Source: Verrucomicrobiia bacterium (GTDB taxonomy: Bacteria > Verrucomicrobiota > Verrucomicrobiia > Limisphaerales > Pedosphaeraceae). From it: a stretch of DNA of 64,000 nucleotides. Made by a program: the position numbers and the translations under genes. The notes beneath the pieces were generated by a model. It was not told the origin of the DNA. It ran no database searches and worked only from the letters and a program-made list of their open reading frames with translations. This document shows, one piece after another, positions 24,764 through 31,982 of this stretch (position 1 is the stretch's first letter; every line of letters starts with the position of its first letter). The stretch spans positions 310,001 through 374,000 of the forward strand of contig DATAUW010000017.1 in assembly GCA_036268055.1 (NCBI GenBank), given 5' to 3'.

Positions 24764-25195
24764 ATGAAAGAATATATTTCCATTGCAGGGCATGCAATTT
24801 TAATTTGTTTTATTTCTCTGTTGGTTGGGTGCTCCCCGAAGAATGCTCCTTTTTGGAAAGACGATAGTCCGCCTTCACAAAAGATGCTAATAGGCACCTG
24901 GAGAGTAAGCGGAACCACCAATATGACTATAACATTAAGTCCAAATGGAAAGGCGGAGGCGACGAATTTTCCTTTTGATGTCGGTGAGTACAATTCTCAA
25001 CTGCAAATTATTTCGGGTGCCGGTTATTGGGAGTTGGAACGGAAATATGCGGCGTGGGTATTAGACATTACTTTTCAAAAATGTGAAAACCAAATGGATA
25101 TTCGCAAGTGGAAAGGTTCAATGATATTTTCGATGACTCTTGATAATCCAGATAGTGATAGGGTAGTTGTTTTCGAAAAGAAAAAAAATCATTAG
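24764..25195 (+). CDS. Putative lipoprotein, candidate immunity protein for the RHS tail
   Basis: This 143-residue protein starts at ATG 24764, one base after the RHS stop codon, so the two are tightly coupled. The signal peptide has lipobox LLVGC (Cys around 23) followed by SPKNAPFWKDD. The mature part holds a small beta-barrel-like segment (IGTWRVSGTTNMTITLSPNGKAEATNF and later AAWVLDITFQ), resembling lipocalin-like fold proteins in layout. Tight coupling to a polymorphic RHS C-terminus suggests immunity, but this is inference only. It is the last gene before the insertion sequence. Confidence 0.65.
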   Translation: MKEYISIAGHAILICFISLLVGCSPKNAPFWKDDSPPSQKMLIGTWRVSGTTNMTITLSPNGKAEATNFPFDVGEYNSQLQIISGAGYWELERKYAAWVLDITFQKCENQMDIRKWKGSMIFSMTLDNPDSDRVVVFEKKKNH

Positions 25196-25370
25196 GAGGC
25201 TGTTGAAAAACGCCTAAAGTAATTGAACAAGGCCGTTGGTAGCGCGTAGAGAAGCATGCGCGGAAAACCTCAAGCTCAACCAGACTTACTGACGGTCATT
25301 AATCTCAACGCCAGTGTGCCGACGGGCCACCCCTTACGTGCCATTAAGCGTAAGCGTCACGCGTAGCTTT

Positions 25371-25404
25371 GTAAGCGTCCTGCGGAGCTTTCAATTACCC
25401 ACAT
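25371..25404 (+). repeat. Left inverted repeat of the IS
   Basis: This repeat pairs with 26918-26951. The outer nine bases (GTAAGCGTC) and inner 18 bases (GCTTTCAATTACCCACAT) are identical in inverted orientation, and the seven bases between differ. An additional GTAAGCGTCAC copy lies 10 bases further out at 25350-25360. Confidence 0.75.
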
Positions 25405-25506
25405 TTCCGTCGGTATTTTTGAGTTGAGGGTCCGCGAGAGTGATTTTGCCGACTGAATATTTATAAGTACTTGGCACTTGTACTTTTAGGGCGGATTTGT
25501 GAAACA

Positions 25507-26931
25507 ATGTGGATGCGACCTAAAACATCCACGCATCACAAAATCAATCCTCTGGGCTGGAAGGACAAGGCATGGGTTGATCAGGAACTGGACGGAGCCT
25601 ACTTTCAGGACGTGCGACTGGGAAAGCGATTGCGTACGTTGCTGGGCTTGATGTCCAATGGGCTCGGACAATCAATCCCATTGGCCTGTCAGGATTGGGC
25701 GAACACCAAAGCAGCGTACCGGTTCTTTTCCAACCCACGCATTAACGATGAGGAAATTCTCAGCGGGCACTTTGCATCCACCCAGGCTCGCGCCGCTGCC
25801 ATTGAAGAGCCGCTGCTGGTGCTGCACGACACGACGGAGTTTACCTTCCAATCCAACGGCCCCTCGATCGGCTTGATTACGAATCTTCCGCGCAAACGCA
25901 CGGTGTGCGGTTTGCTCATGCACTCCAGCTTGGTGGTCACCACCGACGGTCTTCCCCTGGGATTGGCGGCGGTGAAGTTCTGGACTCGAAAGCACTTCAA
26001 GGGAACCACAGCGCTCAAGCGCACAGTCAATCCAACCCGCATTCCGATTGAAGAAAAAGAAAGCTTCAAATGGCTGGAAAATATTCGCCAGGCCACTGGT
26101 TTACTCCAGCATCCGGCTGGTTGCATTCATGTCGCAGACCGGGAGGGTGACATATTTGAGTTGTTCTGCCTCGCGCAGGAAGTGGGCGCAAAGTTTCTGG
26201 TGCGCACGTGTGTGGATCGCCTGGCCCAGGATGGAGGCACGACGATCAACCGGGTGATGAGACGCGTAGAGGCAAAGGGAAACCACGAAATTGAAGTCCA
26301 AGATGCGGATGGCAAAAAGGACAAGGCCATCTTGGAAATAAAATACGAGCTGCTTCGGGTGCTCCCGCCCATTGGGAAGCAGGCTGCCTATCCGGAATTG
26401 GAACTGACGGTCATTCACGCCCGGGAAACGTCCAAGCCGCGCCGGCGAGAGCGGATTGAATGGAAACTGTTGACGAACCTGCCGGTCCATACGCTGGAGG
26501 ACGCTTTGGAGAAAATCAGGTGGTATGCGCTGCGCTGGAAGATTGAGACGTTTCACAAGATTCTCAAAACGGGTTGTCGCGCCGAACAAGCCAAACTTCG
26601 AGCGTCCGAGCGGTTGACCCGGCTGATTGCGGTGTGCTGCATTCTGAGTTGGCGAGTATTTTGGATGACGATGGTACAGAGAACGAGGCCGGAGATTACC
26701 GCAAGTGCCGCTATCACGGCGCAAGAGCAAACGATTTTGGACAAGCTATTCGGAATTCCTGAAAAGCCAGAGGGCCTCTCGACCTATCTGATCGGAATCG
26801 CACGGCTGGGAGGTTACTTGGCGCGGGCCAACGATGCTCCACCGGGTAACACGGTCATGGGGCGCGGGCTTTGCAGGCTAACGGACATTCAATTCGGCTT
26901 CCTGCTGGCAAAAGGAGATGTGGGTAATTGA
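25507..26931 (+). CDS. Transposase, IS4 family (Tn5-like)
   Basis: This protein of about 474 residues starts at ATG 25507. The N-terminal domain has the Tn5-type DNA-binding start (WVDQELDGAYFQDVRLGKRL) and the segment IPLACQDWANTKAAYRFFSN. The DDE catalytic triad is visible as LVLHDTTEFTF (first Asp), HVADREGDIFELF (second Asp) and YALRWKIETFHKILKTGCRAEQ (Glu in the Y-R-W-x-I-E signature). It binds the element's inverted repeats and moves it by cut and paste. Length fits the IS50/Tn5 group. The open frame also extends upstream to 25471 without better evidence. It is apparently intact, and GC content is higher than that of neighbouring genes, which suggests a recent arrival. Confidence 0.93.
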   Translation: MWMRPKTSTHHKINPLGWKDKAWVDQELDGAYFQDVRLGKRLRTLLGLMSNGLGQSIPLACQDWANTKAAYRFFSNPRINDEEILSGHFASTQARAAAIEEPLLVLHDTTEFTFQSNGPSIGLITNLPRKRTVCGLLMHSSLVVTTDGLPLGLAAVKFWTRKHFKGTTALKRTVNPTRIPIEEKESFKWLENIRQATGLLQHPAGCIHVADREGDIFELFCLAQEVGAKFLVRTCVDRLAQDGGTTINRVMRRVEAKGNHEIEVQDADGKKDKAILEIKYELLRVLPPIGKQAAYPELELTVIHARETSKPRRRERIEWKLLTNLPVHTLEDALEKIRWYALRWKIETFHKILKTGCRAEQAKLRASERLTRLIAVCCILSWRVFWMTMVQRTRPEITASAAITAQEQTILDKLFGIPEKPEGLSTYLIGIARLGGYLARANDAPPGNTVMGRGLCRLTDIQFGFLLAKGDVGN

Positions 26932-26951
26932 AAGCCTCATGTGACGCTTAC
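26918..26951 (-). repeat. Right inverted repeat of the IS
   Basis: Inverted copy of 25371-25404 (18-base core at 26918-26935). The small open frame that follows starts inside it. Confidence 0.75.
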
Positions 26952-27135
26952 CGACAATCAACTGGAAAAACTTTTGAAAACGACAACGGTTCCGAAGCGG
27001 AGCAAAAAATTCGAGGCGAGATTCGCTAAAAAGGTCGTTGCGGCTCTGAAAAGTAAGGTTCAAAGTGTTTCCCTCGAAACGAAAGCGGAAATTAAGCGCT
27101 CACCTCAAAAGCGTAGCCGGATTGTGAAGAAATAG
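26941..27135 (+). CDS. Small lysine-rich hypothetical protein, possibly truncated by the IS
   Basis: This 64-residue frame starts at GTG 26941, within the right inverted repeat, and encodes DNQLEKLLKTTTVPKRSKKFEARFAKKVVAALKSK followed by a basic tail. The sequence is plausible for a small DNA-binding or anti-sigma-like cytoplasmic stub. The start lies inside the IS end, so the original 5' part has probably been displaced by insertion. No matching upstream half is seen left of the IS. It may be non-functional. Confidence 0.35.
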   Translation: MTLTDNQLEKLLKTTTVPKRSKKFEARFAKKVVAALKSKVQSVSLETKAEIKRSPQKRSRIVKK

Positions 27136-27263
27136 TGGTCTTTGCTAACGCCTAAAACTTTGCCGAAACACTTTTTTATCCCCAATATCGCGCCATACAT
27201 GGTATATAGGCGCGTTTACCGTCACGACCATACTGCCACGGCTTAACCGCGGGACCACTACCT

Positions 27264-27406
27264 CCCCCAACGTGTCGTCGGCTACCGCCCGACTATAAAT
27301 GTTTCCCAGGGGCTATCGGGTATCGGACATCTAGCCGTTGTCCTTTACCAAACATTTATAGTCGGGCGCACAGTCCGATTGTCCTTTAGCCCCGACACGT
27401 TGGGGG
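27264..27406. repeat. Nested inverted repeat with two pairs of arms
   Basis: The inner arms are perfect over 19 bases: CGCCCGACTATAAATGTTT at 27286-27304 and its inverse at 27350-27368, with a 45-base loop. The outer arms are perfect over 14 bases: CCCCCAACGTGTCG at 27264-27277 and its inverse at 27393-27406. The spacers between arms differ in length (8 and 24 bases), so the right side would bulge. There is no T run after it, so it is not a simple terminator. Confidence 0.8.
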
Positions 27407-27594
27407 GACTGGTTTTATAATAAGGTGCTATCGCCCCGCTACCGATCTCGCTATCGCGATCTGTTCGCGTCAAGCGCGTCAGAAATCTTTGACGACTCCT
27501 TTTTGGCGATTGCACGACGGCCCAGGGAAAGAATGCCGCAGTGCGGCAAAAAAACAGCCGCGCCAAAGGCGCGACCGAGGCGGCACATGGCTGC

Positions 27595-27612
27595 CTTGCC
27601 GAGGCTGGCAAA
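27595..27612. promoter_or_regulatory. 18-bp dyad operator candidate, exact copy
   Basis: CTTGCCGAGGCTGGCAAA matches YTTGCC-N6-GGCAAR exactly and ends 46 bases before ATG 27659. Confidence 0.5.
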
Positions 27613-27658
27613 TTTGCCCGCCTTTGAACCATTTCCCTTTGCGATATGCTTGATGGGT

Positions 27659-27943
27659 ATGAAAAAAATAAAAAATACCACAAAAAATAATGGCGCTGCA
27701 CGCAGGAAGGCCAGATGCAAGCCGAGCAAGGGGACTTCCCTGCCGCGAATGGAGATGTATGCCGTTTTAGGACTTGAGCTTGGGCAGAAGATTTTTGAGA
27801 AATTGCAGAAGGTCGAGGAGGCCGTTGACTCCCTTGATATCTTTGCGCGTCAAAAGGCGCGAGAACTGAACCCAAATATACCGGATACTGATTCAATTAC
27901 AAAAGCTCCCGAAACTCCGCTTCCGTCAACCCCGCCTGCTTGA
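27659..27943 (+). CDS. Small hypothetical protein
   Basis: This 94-residue protein from ATG 27659 has a strongly basic N-terminus (MKKIKNTTKNNGAARRKAR), then a helical segment LGLELGQKIFEKLQKVEEAVDSLDIFARQKA and a Pro/Thr-rich end. The frame is open upstream from 27425, but those residues look non-coding. An exact dyad lies 46 bases upstream of the ATG, as for the XRE gene at 3692 and the small gene at 12539. The end overlaps the 3' end of hicA antisense. I recognise no family. Confidence 0.5.
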   Translation: MKKIKNTTKNNGAARRKARCKPSKGTSLPRMEMYAVLGLELGQKIFEKLQKVEEAVDSLDIFARQKARELNPNIPDTDSITKAPETPLPSTPPA

Positions 27944-28122
27944 GAATTTCCTTGAGCGTTGGCGCCGGCATATCCTTGCCATGCACGGCGACAATGGTCG
28001 TCCGGTTTTGCCGAGGGTGGTAAAGAATGACATGGCTTCCCTTCCGTCGCTTTTCTTCAAACCCCCCCCCGTTTGAGCGCTGAGAGTACTTCGGATGGCC
28101 GCACCGCGGGGAGCCGGGTCAA
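27897..28122 (-). pseudogene. hicA: hicA toxin gene with a frameshift in a G9 tract
   Basis: The minus-strand reading starts at TTG 28122, overlapping the hicB stop (TTGA). It gives LTRLPAVRPSEVLSALKRGG and then, one base out of frame, FEEKRRKGSHVILYHP. A typical HicA end follows: TTIVAVHGKDMPAPTLKEIL and KQAGLTEAEFRELL. This is the HicA double-stranded-RNA-binding-like fold with its catalytic His in GSHV. The break falls in a run of nine G (28062-28070 as C on the plus strand). Eight would restore the frame. The gene is therefore either inactivated, phase-variable or affected by a sequencing error. HicA toxins cleave mRNA, and with hicB upstream this forms a reversed-order hicBA module. Confidence 0.8.
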
Positions 28123-28367
28123 GCCAGATTCGGCCTGCTCACATGAACACCGAGCGTTATGGGGCGCGCTTCTCCGCGCTCTTCCGGGATCGGTTCGCCG
28201 AGTTCGATAATTTCCTCAAGCCAGAGTTCAATGGCTTCTCGTGCCATAGCCACGGCGTGATCGAAAGTTTCGCCCCATGTCACGCAGCCAGGCAACGCCG
28301 GCACCGTGACGGAAAAACCGCCGCGATCCAAGGCTTCGAGCTTGATTGTGTAGGTTAAGGGCTCCAT
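28119..28367 (-). CDS. hicB: HicB-family antitoxin
   Basis: This 82-residue protein begins MEPLTYTIKLEALDRGGFSVTVPALPGCVTWGETFDHAVAMAREAIELWLEE. This is the HicB partial RNase H-like fold, with the conserved LPGC-x-T-x-G-x-T-x-x-E/D-A pattern. It should neutralise HicA by binding it. No C-terminal DNA-binding domain is present, so autoregulation would need another route. It precedes hicA with a four-base overlap, the antitoxin-first order. The toxin frame is broken, so the antitoxin may now be free. Confidence 0.9.
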   Translation of the reverse strand: MEPLTYTIKLEALDRGGFSVTVPALPGCVTWGETFDHAVAMAREAIELWLEEIIELGEPIPEERGEARPITLGVHVSRPNLA

Positions 28368-28394
28368 GCGGCCATCATATCAAATTCCTCGCGT

Positions 28395-29897
28395 TTGGTC
28401 AAAAGACGGGCAGGGGATAACCAAACATCGGATTTCAAAACCAGCCGCCATTACCTCGACGGCTCGCCCCAAACGCGTTTGCTGGCGTTTGCTTGGGAGG
28501 GACGCCTGTCAGGCAAGCCAAACTGGAATGTCCTGATACAAGGCGGGACTTTTGGATTGGCAGGAGTGGCGGCTGGTTTTGGCATCATGAACGACGAACC
28601 ACACATCATTATCGGAGAACGTCACGGCTGGGGCGAACCTCAGCTTTTTGGCATTTCCCTGGTGGACCAGCGACAGCACATCTACATCATCGGGAAAACG
28701 GGCTCTGGCAAAACGACTCTTTTAAAGAACATGATTTTGCAACACATTGCCAAAGGGCATGGAGTGGGACTCATTGACCCGCACGGAGACTTGGCCGAAG
28801 AACTCGTCGAACATATTCCTTCAGCGCGCGCGGATCATTTGTGTTATTTCAACCCGGGAGATTTGGAATTTCCCATCGGCCTCAACTTGCTTGCACATGT
28901 GGCGCCGGATGACCGGCACCTTGTCGCATCGGGAATCGTCAGTGCATTTAAAAGCATCTGGCGAGACTCGTGGGGGCCGCGGCTTGAATATATTTTGTAT
29001 AACGCGGTCGCGGCGCTGCTTGAATGTCAGAACGTGACGCTTCTCGGAGTCAATCGGATGCTGACGGATGATAATTACCGCGCCTGGGTAATCCGGCAAA
29101 TTCAAGACCCGTTCATCAAAGCCTTTTGGGCAGAAGAATATGCTGGATACGACCCGCGCTTTCAACGCGAAGCCATAGCCCCAATTCAAAATAAATTGGG
29201 ACAGTTTCTTTTGAATCCGGTCATCCGAAATATCTTGGGCCAAGTGAAGAGAAAAGTGAGCATCCCCTTCATCATGGACCACGCTCGCCTTTTCATCGCA
29301 AATCTCTCGAAAGGCCAGCTAGGTGAGGACAAGGCGAATCTTTTGGGATCACTCCTGACGACCCAATTTCAACTCGCAGCAATGGCCCGGTCGAAACGAC
29401 CGGAAAACGAACGCCGTGACTTTTACCTGTTCATTGACGAATTTCAAAATTTCTCAACCGATGCTTTTGCGTCAATTCTTGCCGAGGCCCGGAAATACCA
29501 CCTCTGCCTGACGCTCTCCCACCAATATATTGATCAGCTTTCGCTTCCCGTCCGGCAGGCGGTGTTTGGTAATGTCGGAACGCTTATCGCGTTTCGGGTT
29601 GGATCAGGGGATGCGGGGGTGCTGGAAAAGGAATTCAGTAACGCATTTTCAGCGGGTGTTTTGGCGGATTTTAACAGATATGAAGCGGCGGTGAAATTAC
29701 TCGAAGACGGAATCAGCAAAGAAACATTCCGGGCAAGAATGCTTTTTCCGGTGAGACCCGCATCTTTTAAAAAAAAGGCTTTAATAGCGCGCTCGCGAGA
29801 AAAGTTTGCAGACAAGCGTGTGGTGGTTAATAATAAGCTTTATCGCTGGATGGCCGAGTTTAAAACGCCAAAGACAAATGTATATACAGGGAAATAA
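28395..29897 (+). CDS. Conjugation-type DNA-transfer ATPase (TraG/VirD4-like)
   Basis: This 500-residue protein, if TTG 28395 is the start, has a Walker A GKTGSGKTT at 100-108 and then GVGLIDPHGDLAEEL. The Walker B/arginine-rich region reads RRDFYLFIDEFQNFSTDAFASILAEARKYHLCLTLSHQY. This is the signature of conjugative coupling-protein-like ATPases that lack the N-terminal membrane part. An ATG at 28587 would remove 64 residues but keep the ATPase. A longer homologue lies at 45583-48645, with the same DPHGDLVE, FIDEF and LAHQ motifs. It probably pumps or hands over DNA during transfer. No mating-pair genes are adjacent. Confidence 0.85.
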   Translation: MVKRRAGDNQTSDFKTSRHYLDGSPQTRLLAFAWEGRLSGKPNWNVLIQGGTFGLAGVAAGFGIMNDEPHIIIGERHGWGEPQLFGISLVDQRQHIYIIGKTGSGKTTLLKNMILQHIAKGHGVGLIDPHGDLAEELVEHIPSARADHLCYFNPGDLEFPIGLNLLAHVAPDDRHLVASGIVSAFKSIWRDSWGPRLEYILYNAVAALLECQNVTLLGVNRMLTDDNYRAWVIRQIQDPFIKAFWAEEYAGYDPRFQREAIAPIQNKLGQFLLNPVIRNILGQVKRKVSIPFIMDHARLFIANLSKGQLGEDKANLLGSLLTTQFQLAAMARSKRPENERRDFYLFIDEFQNFSTDAFASILAEARKYHLCLTLSHQYIDQLSLPVRQAVFGNVGTLIAFRVGSGDAGVLEKEFSNAFSAGVLADFNRYEAAVKLLEDGISKETFRARMLFPVRPASFKKKALIARSREKFADKRVVVNNKLYRWMAEFKTPKTNVYTGK

Positions 29898-30005
29898 AAG
29901 TACACAAATGTGTCTAGCTTATGCACTTAAGATGAAATTGCCTCCAAATAATATTCGCATTTGAAATAACTGAGCTTATTAACAAAGAGATAACTGTGAG
30001 CCTTT

Positions 30006-31430
30006 TTATATTTTTTTCAACATTTCTAATAACATTAAAATTGTCCCGAGATGAGAATCGAGGTTTTTTGAAGTGTCATTTAAGCTTTTAAACGCTCGCT
30101 TGAAATCGTCACTTGCACCGGGGTAAAAAGCCATAAAATCGGAAAAAACCTCGTTCCACAACTCCGCAGAAATAAATCCTGTAGCGCCGATTGGTAACAG
30201 TATTAATCCCTTGTTCTTTGCAATTTCAAATTCCTGCCTAACCCCAATTGCATCTACCGTCTTGCCATTTTCACTCTTGTTGCCGAAAATAAATAGCGCA
30301 ATACCGGCATAAGAAATCATGTCTTGACGGTAAATTTCCCATTGTTTTTGAGTTCCGACGCCCTGTGGAAAGGGACGCAGCATGAGTTGGTCATGAAGCT
30401 TCTCGCCATGCTCCTCATAAATCTGCTGTAAAGCGCCTGAAATTACATGGCCTCCTATACCGAAGCCAAATCCTGAGACGATTTTATATCCTTTAGCGAT
30501 CAGCCGTCGACTAAGGTTATAAACAAAATGTTCAGATTCTGATTGATTAAAATGTCCATAATCGTATGCGCTACCAGAAATGAACACAGCATTGCAGCGA
30601 AAGCGCTTTTCTATCTTGCGTAATATCAAAGTGATATGACCATAATCTTCAACCAATAATGTCTGGATGCCGAACCGCTTTAGATCATTTATCGCCAGAT
30701 GTTGCTTGAGTTCAGCATATCTAAAACTCTCCTCGCTTGTATAAGCAGGTCTCTCGCATTTTTTAAAAATGCAATAGTGTGTACGCGGCTTGCTGTGAAG
30801 ACTGATTCGTACCCGACTCAAAATATAGTCAAGATTGGGGTCTGTGAAGCCAAATCCAATAAAGAGAAAAGTTTTAGAAACAAGATCGCCGCTTAAGGCA
30901 GTAACAAACGGGCCTCTCGTTGAGTTGAAATGTTCGTAGTCATCTTTGGTGAGTACCGCGTCGTCCGGGTGTTCAATGTCACCATGTAGTTTGTAAACAA
31001 CCGCATCTCTTTTAGGTTTCGTAAGTTTAAGTTGATCGAGCGTGTATTTCGTATCTGGAATTCTTCCTAATGTTTTGAGAGTATCTTCAATCACCCTGTC
31101 ATAATTGGTTGTCCAGTATGTTCGGATAGGTAGCCGTCCCAAAATAGTATGATTTTCCGTTGCTTTATGCCCTCTAGCAAACTGTTCAATTAAGATCTTA
31201 TTCAGCTCATGACGGCTTTGCTTTTCGTTAAAATGATACTGAGCAATTGATATTAGATCATGTTCCAGAGCGACATCGAGACCTAGCTCATGTGCAACGG
31301 GTTTCATCAATTCTTGCCAGTTTACAAATCCCGCGCCAACAGAAAGCCCAGCCCCTGCAAAAATAGCCGCATTCTCGCTTTCAATCTCTTTGGCGTATGT
31401 ATCGATAAATATTTCGATCTGTCTTTCCAT
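30006..31430 (-). CDS. thsA: Thoeris-type effector ThsA (SIR2-SLOG)
   Basis: This 474-residue protein begins with a SIR2 NAD-hydrolase domain: GAGLSVGAGFVNWQEL at 26-41, TNYD with Asn109, KLHGD with His149, and FIGFGFTDPNLDYIL at 190-204. A C-terminal SLOG domain starts near 279, with FISGSA (283-288) and GFGFGIGGHVISGAL (320-334). Known: in type I Thoeris, ThsA hydrolyses NAD+ once its SLOG domain binds a cyclic ADP-ribose isomer made by the TIR protein ThsB, causing abortive infection. Asn109 and His149 correspond to the catalytic pair of that family. The gene is transcribed divergently from a TIR-domain gene 552 bases away, which fits a Thoeris pair. The fit of domain order and spacing is good. 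Confidence 0.9.
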   Translation of the reverse strand: MERQIEIFIDTYAKEIESENAAIFAGAGLSVGAGFVNWQELMKPVAHELGLDVALEHDLISIAQYHFNEKQSRHELNKILIEQFARGHKATENHTILGRLPIRTYWTTNYDRVIEDTLKTLGRIPDTKYTLDQLKLTKPKRDAVVYKLHGDIEHPDDAVLTKDDYEHFNSTRGPFVTALSGDLVSKTFLFIGFGFTDPNLDYILSRVRISLHSKPRTHYCIFKKCERPAYTSEESFRYAELKQHLAINDLKRFGIQTLLVEDYGHITLILRKIEKRFRCNAVFISGSAYDYGHFNQSESEHFVYNLSRRLIAKGYKIVSGFGFGIGGHVISGALQQIYEEHGEKLHDQLMLRPFPQGVGTQKQWEIYRQDMISYAGIALFIFGNKSENGKTVDAIGVRQEFEIAKNKGLILLPIGATGFISAELWNEVFSDFMAFYPGASDDFKRAFKSLNDTSKNLDSHLGTILMLLEMLKKI

Positions 31431-31982
31431 ATATTTGAATACAATTAATTGCTTTCAATCGTTTGCTTAAATAGGCGATTGCACAATGCAAATTTCTCGT
31501 TTGTAATCCTTAGCGCTCTTTCTTGTAAATCTTTTGAAAACCACATAAGCATCACTGTTAAGGGCGCGAAAAAACATATTCATTTCTGCAAATAAGTGCA
31601 AGAGTTTGGGAATCCAAGTGGCAAAGGCACGATTTGATTTTTATGTTCATATTCTGAAGATGACACCGGATTGCGCAGTTGAAAGGTGGCGCGAGTATTT
31701 CTGTGAATCACGCTAAAATGCTAATTCGGAGAACGGGGTTGTATTTTAAGCTTGTCATGACCGTCCGAAATCGTATATCTCTGAGACCCTCACGTGTGAC
31801 ATTAATGAAGATCTATTACGCCGTTTGATTTGCGCGAATATTTTTTTAAAAAATATTTATTCTGATTGGATTTTTGGAGCAGTCGATTTTACGTTTAATA
31901 ATGCAGAATAATTGCTTATAATTATATTGCTGATTTGTTCTTAATGTTTTGGAGCGATTCTAACTCTCCGAGCCAAAGTCCA
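31431..31982. other. AT-rich divergent intergenic region of the Thoeris-like pair
   Basis: About 550 bases lie between thsA (minus) and the TIR fusion gene (plus). The part at 31840-31935 is very AT-rich and could hold the promoter of the TIR gene. I see no open frame of credible composition and no shared dyad. If the TIR gene starts at 31944 instead, the gap is slightly shorter. Confidence 0.4.

Larger units (their letters stand above)
25371..26951 (+). mobile_element. Insertion sequence of the IS4 family (Tn5/IS50-like)
   Basis: A single transposase gene is bracketed by inverted repeats at 25371-25404 and 26918-26951. These share a perfect 18-base core, GCTTTCAATTACCCACAT, plus an outer GTAAGCGTC block. 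I found no clear target duplication immediately outside, so the ends may have recombined, or the true ends may be those of the 18-base core (25387-26935). The 175 bases left of it (25196-25370) contain no gene. They begin with AGGCTGTTGAAAAACGCC, which resembles the terminus of an unrelated insertion sequence. Confidence 0.75.
27136..27658. other. Non-coding region with a large compound inverted repeat
   Basis: About 520 bases contain no credible gene. The region includes the compound inverted repeat at 27264-27406 and ends with the dyad at 27595-27612. The sequence ACCGATCTCGCTATCGCGAT next to the repeat adds shorter palindromic pieces. It could be an origin, a transfer origin or a transposon end (inference). 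Confidence 0.5.

Noticed and set aside
26101-26730. 209-residue minus-strand frame inside the transposase
   Set aside because: It is antisense to the DDE transposase, whose three catalytic motifs are in the plus-strand frame.
25209-27157. 10-base direct repeat AACGCCTAAA on both sides of the insertion sequence (25209-25218 and 27148-27157) as a target duplication
   Set aside because: It is too far from the inverted repeats, and the sequences between show no second pair of ends. It could be chance.
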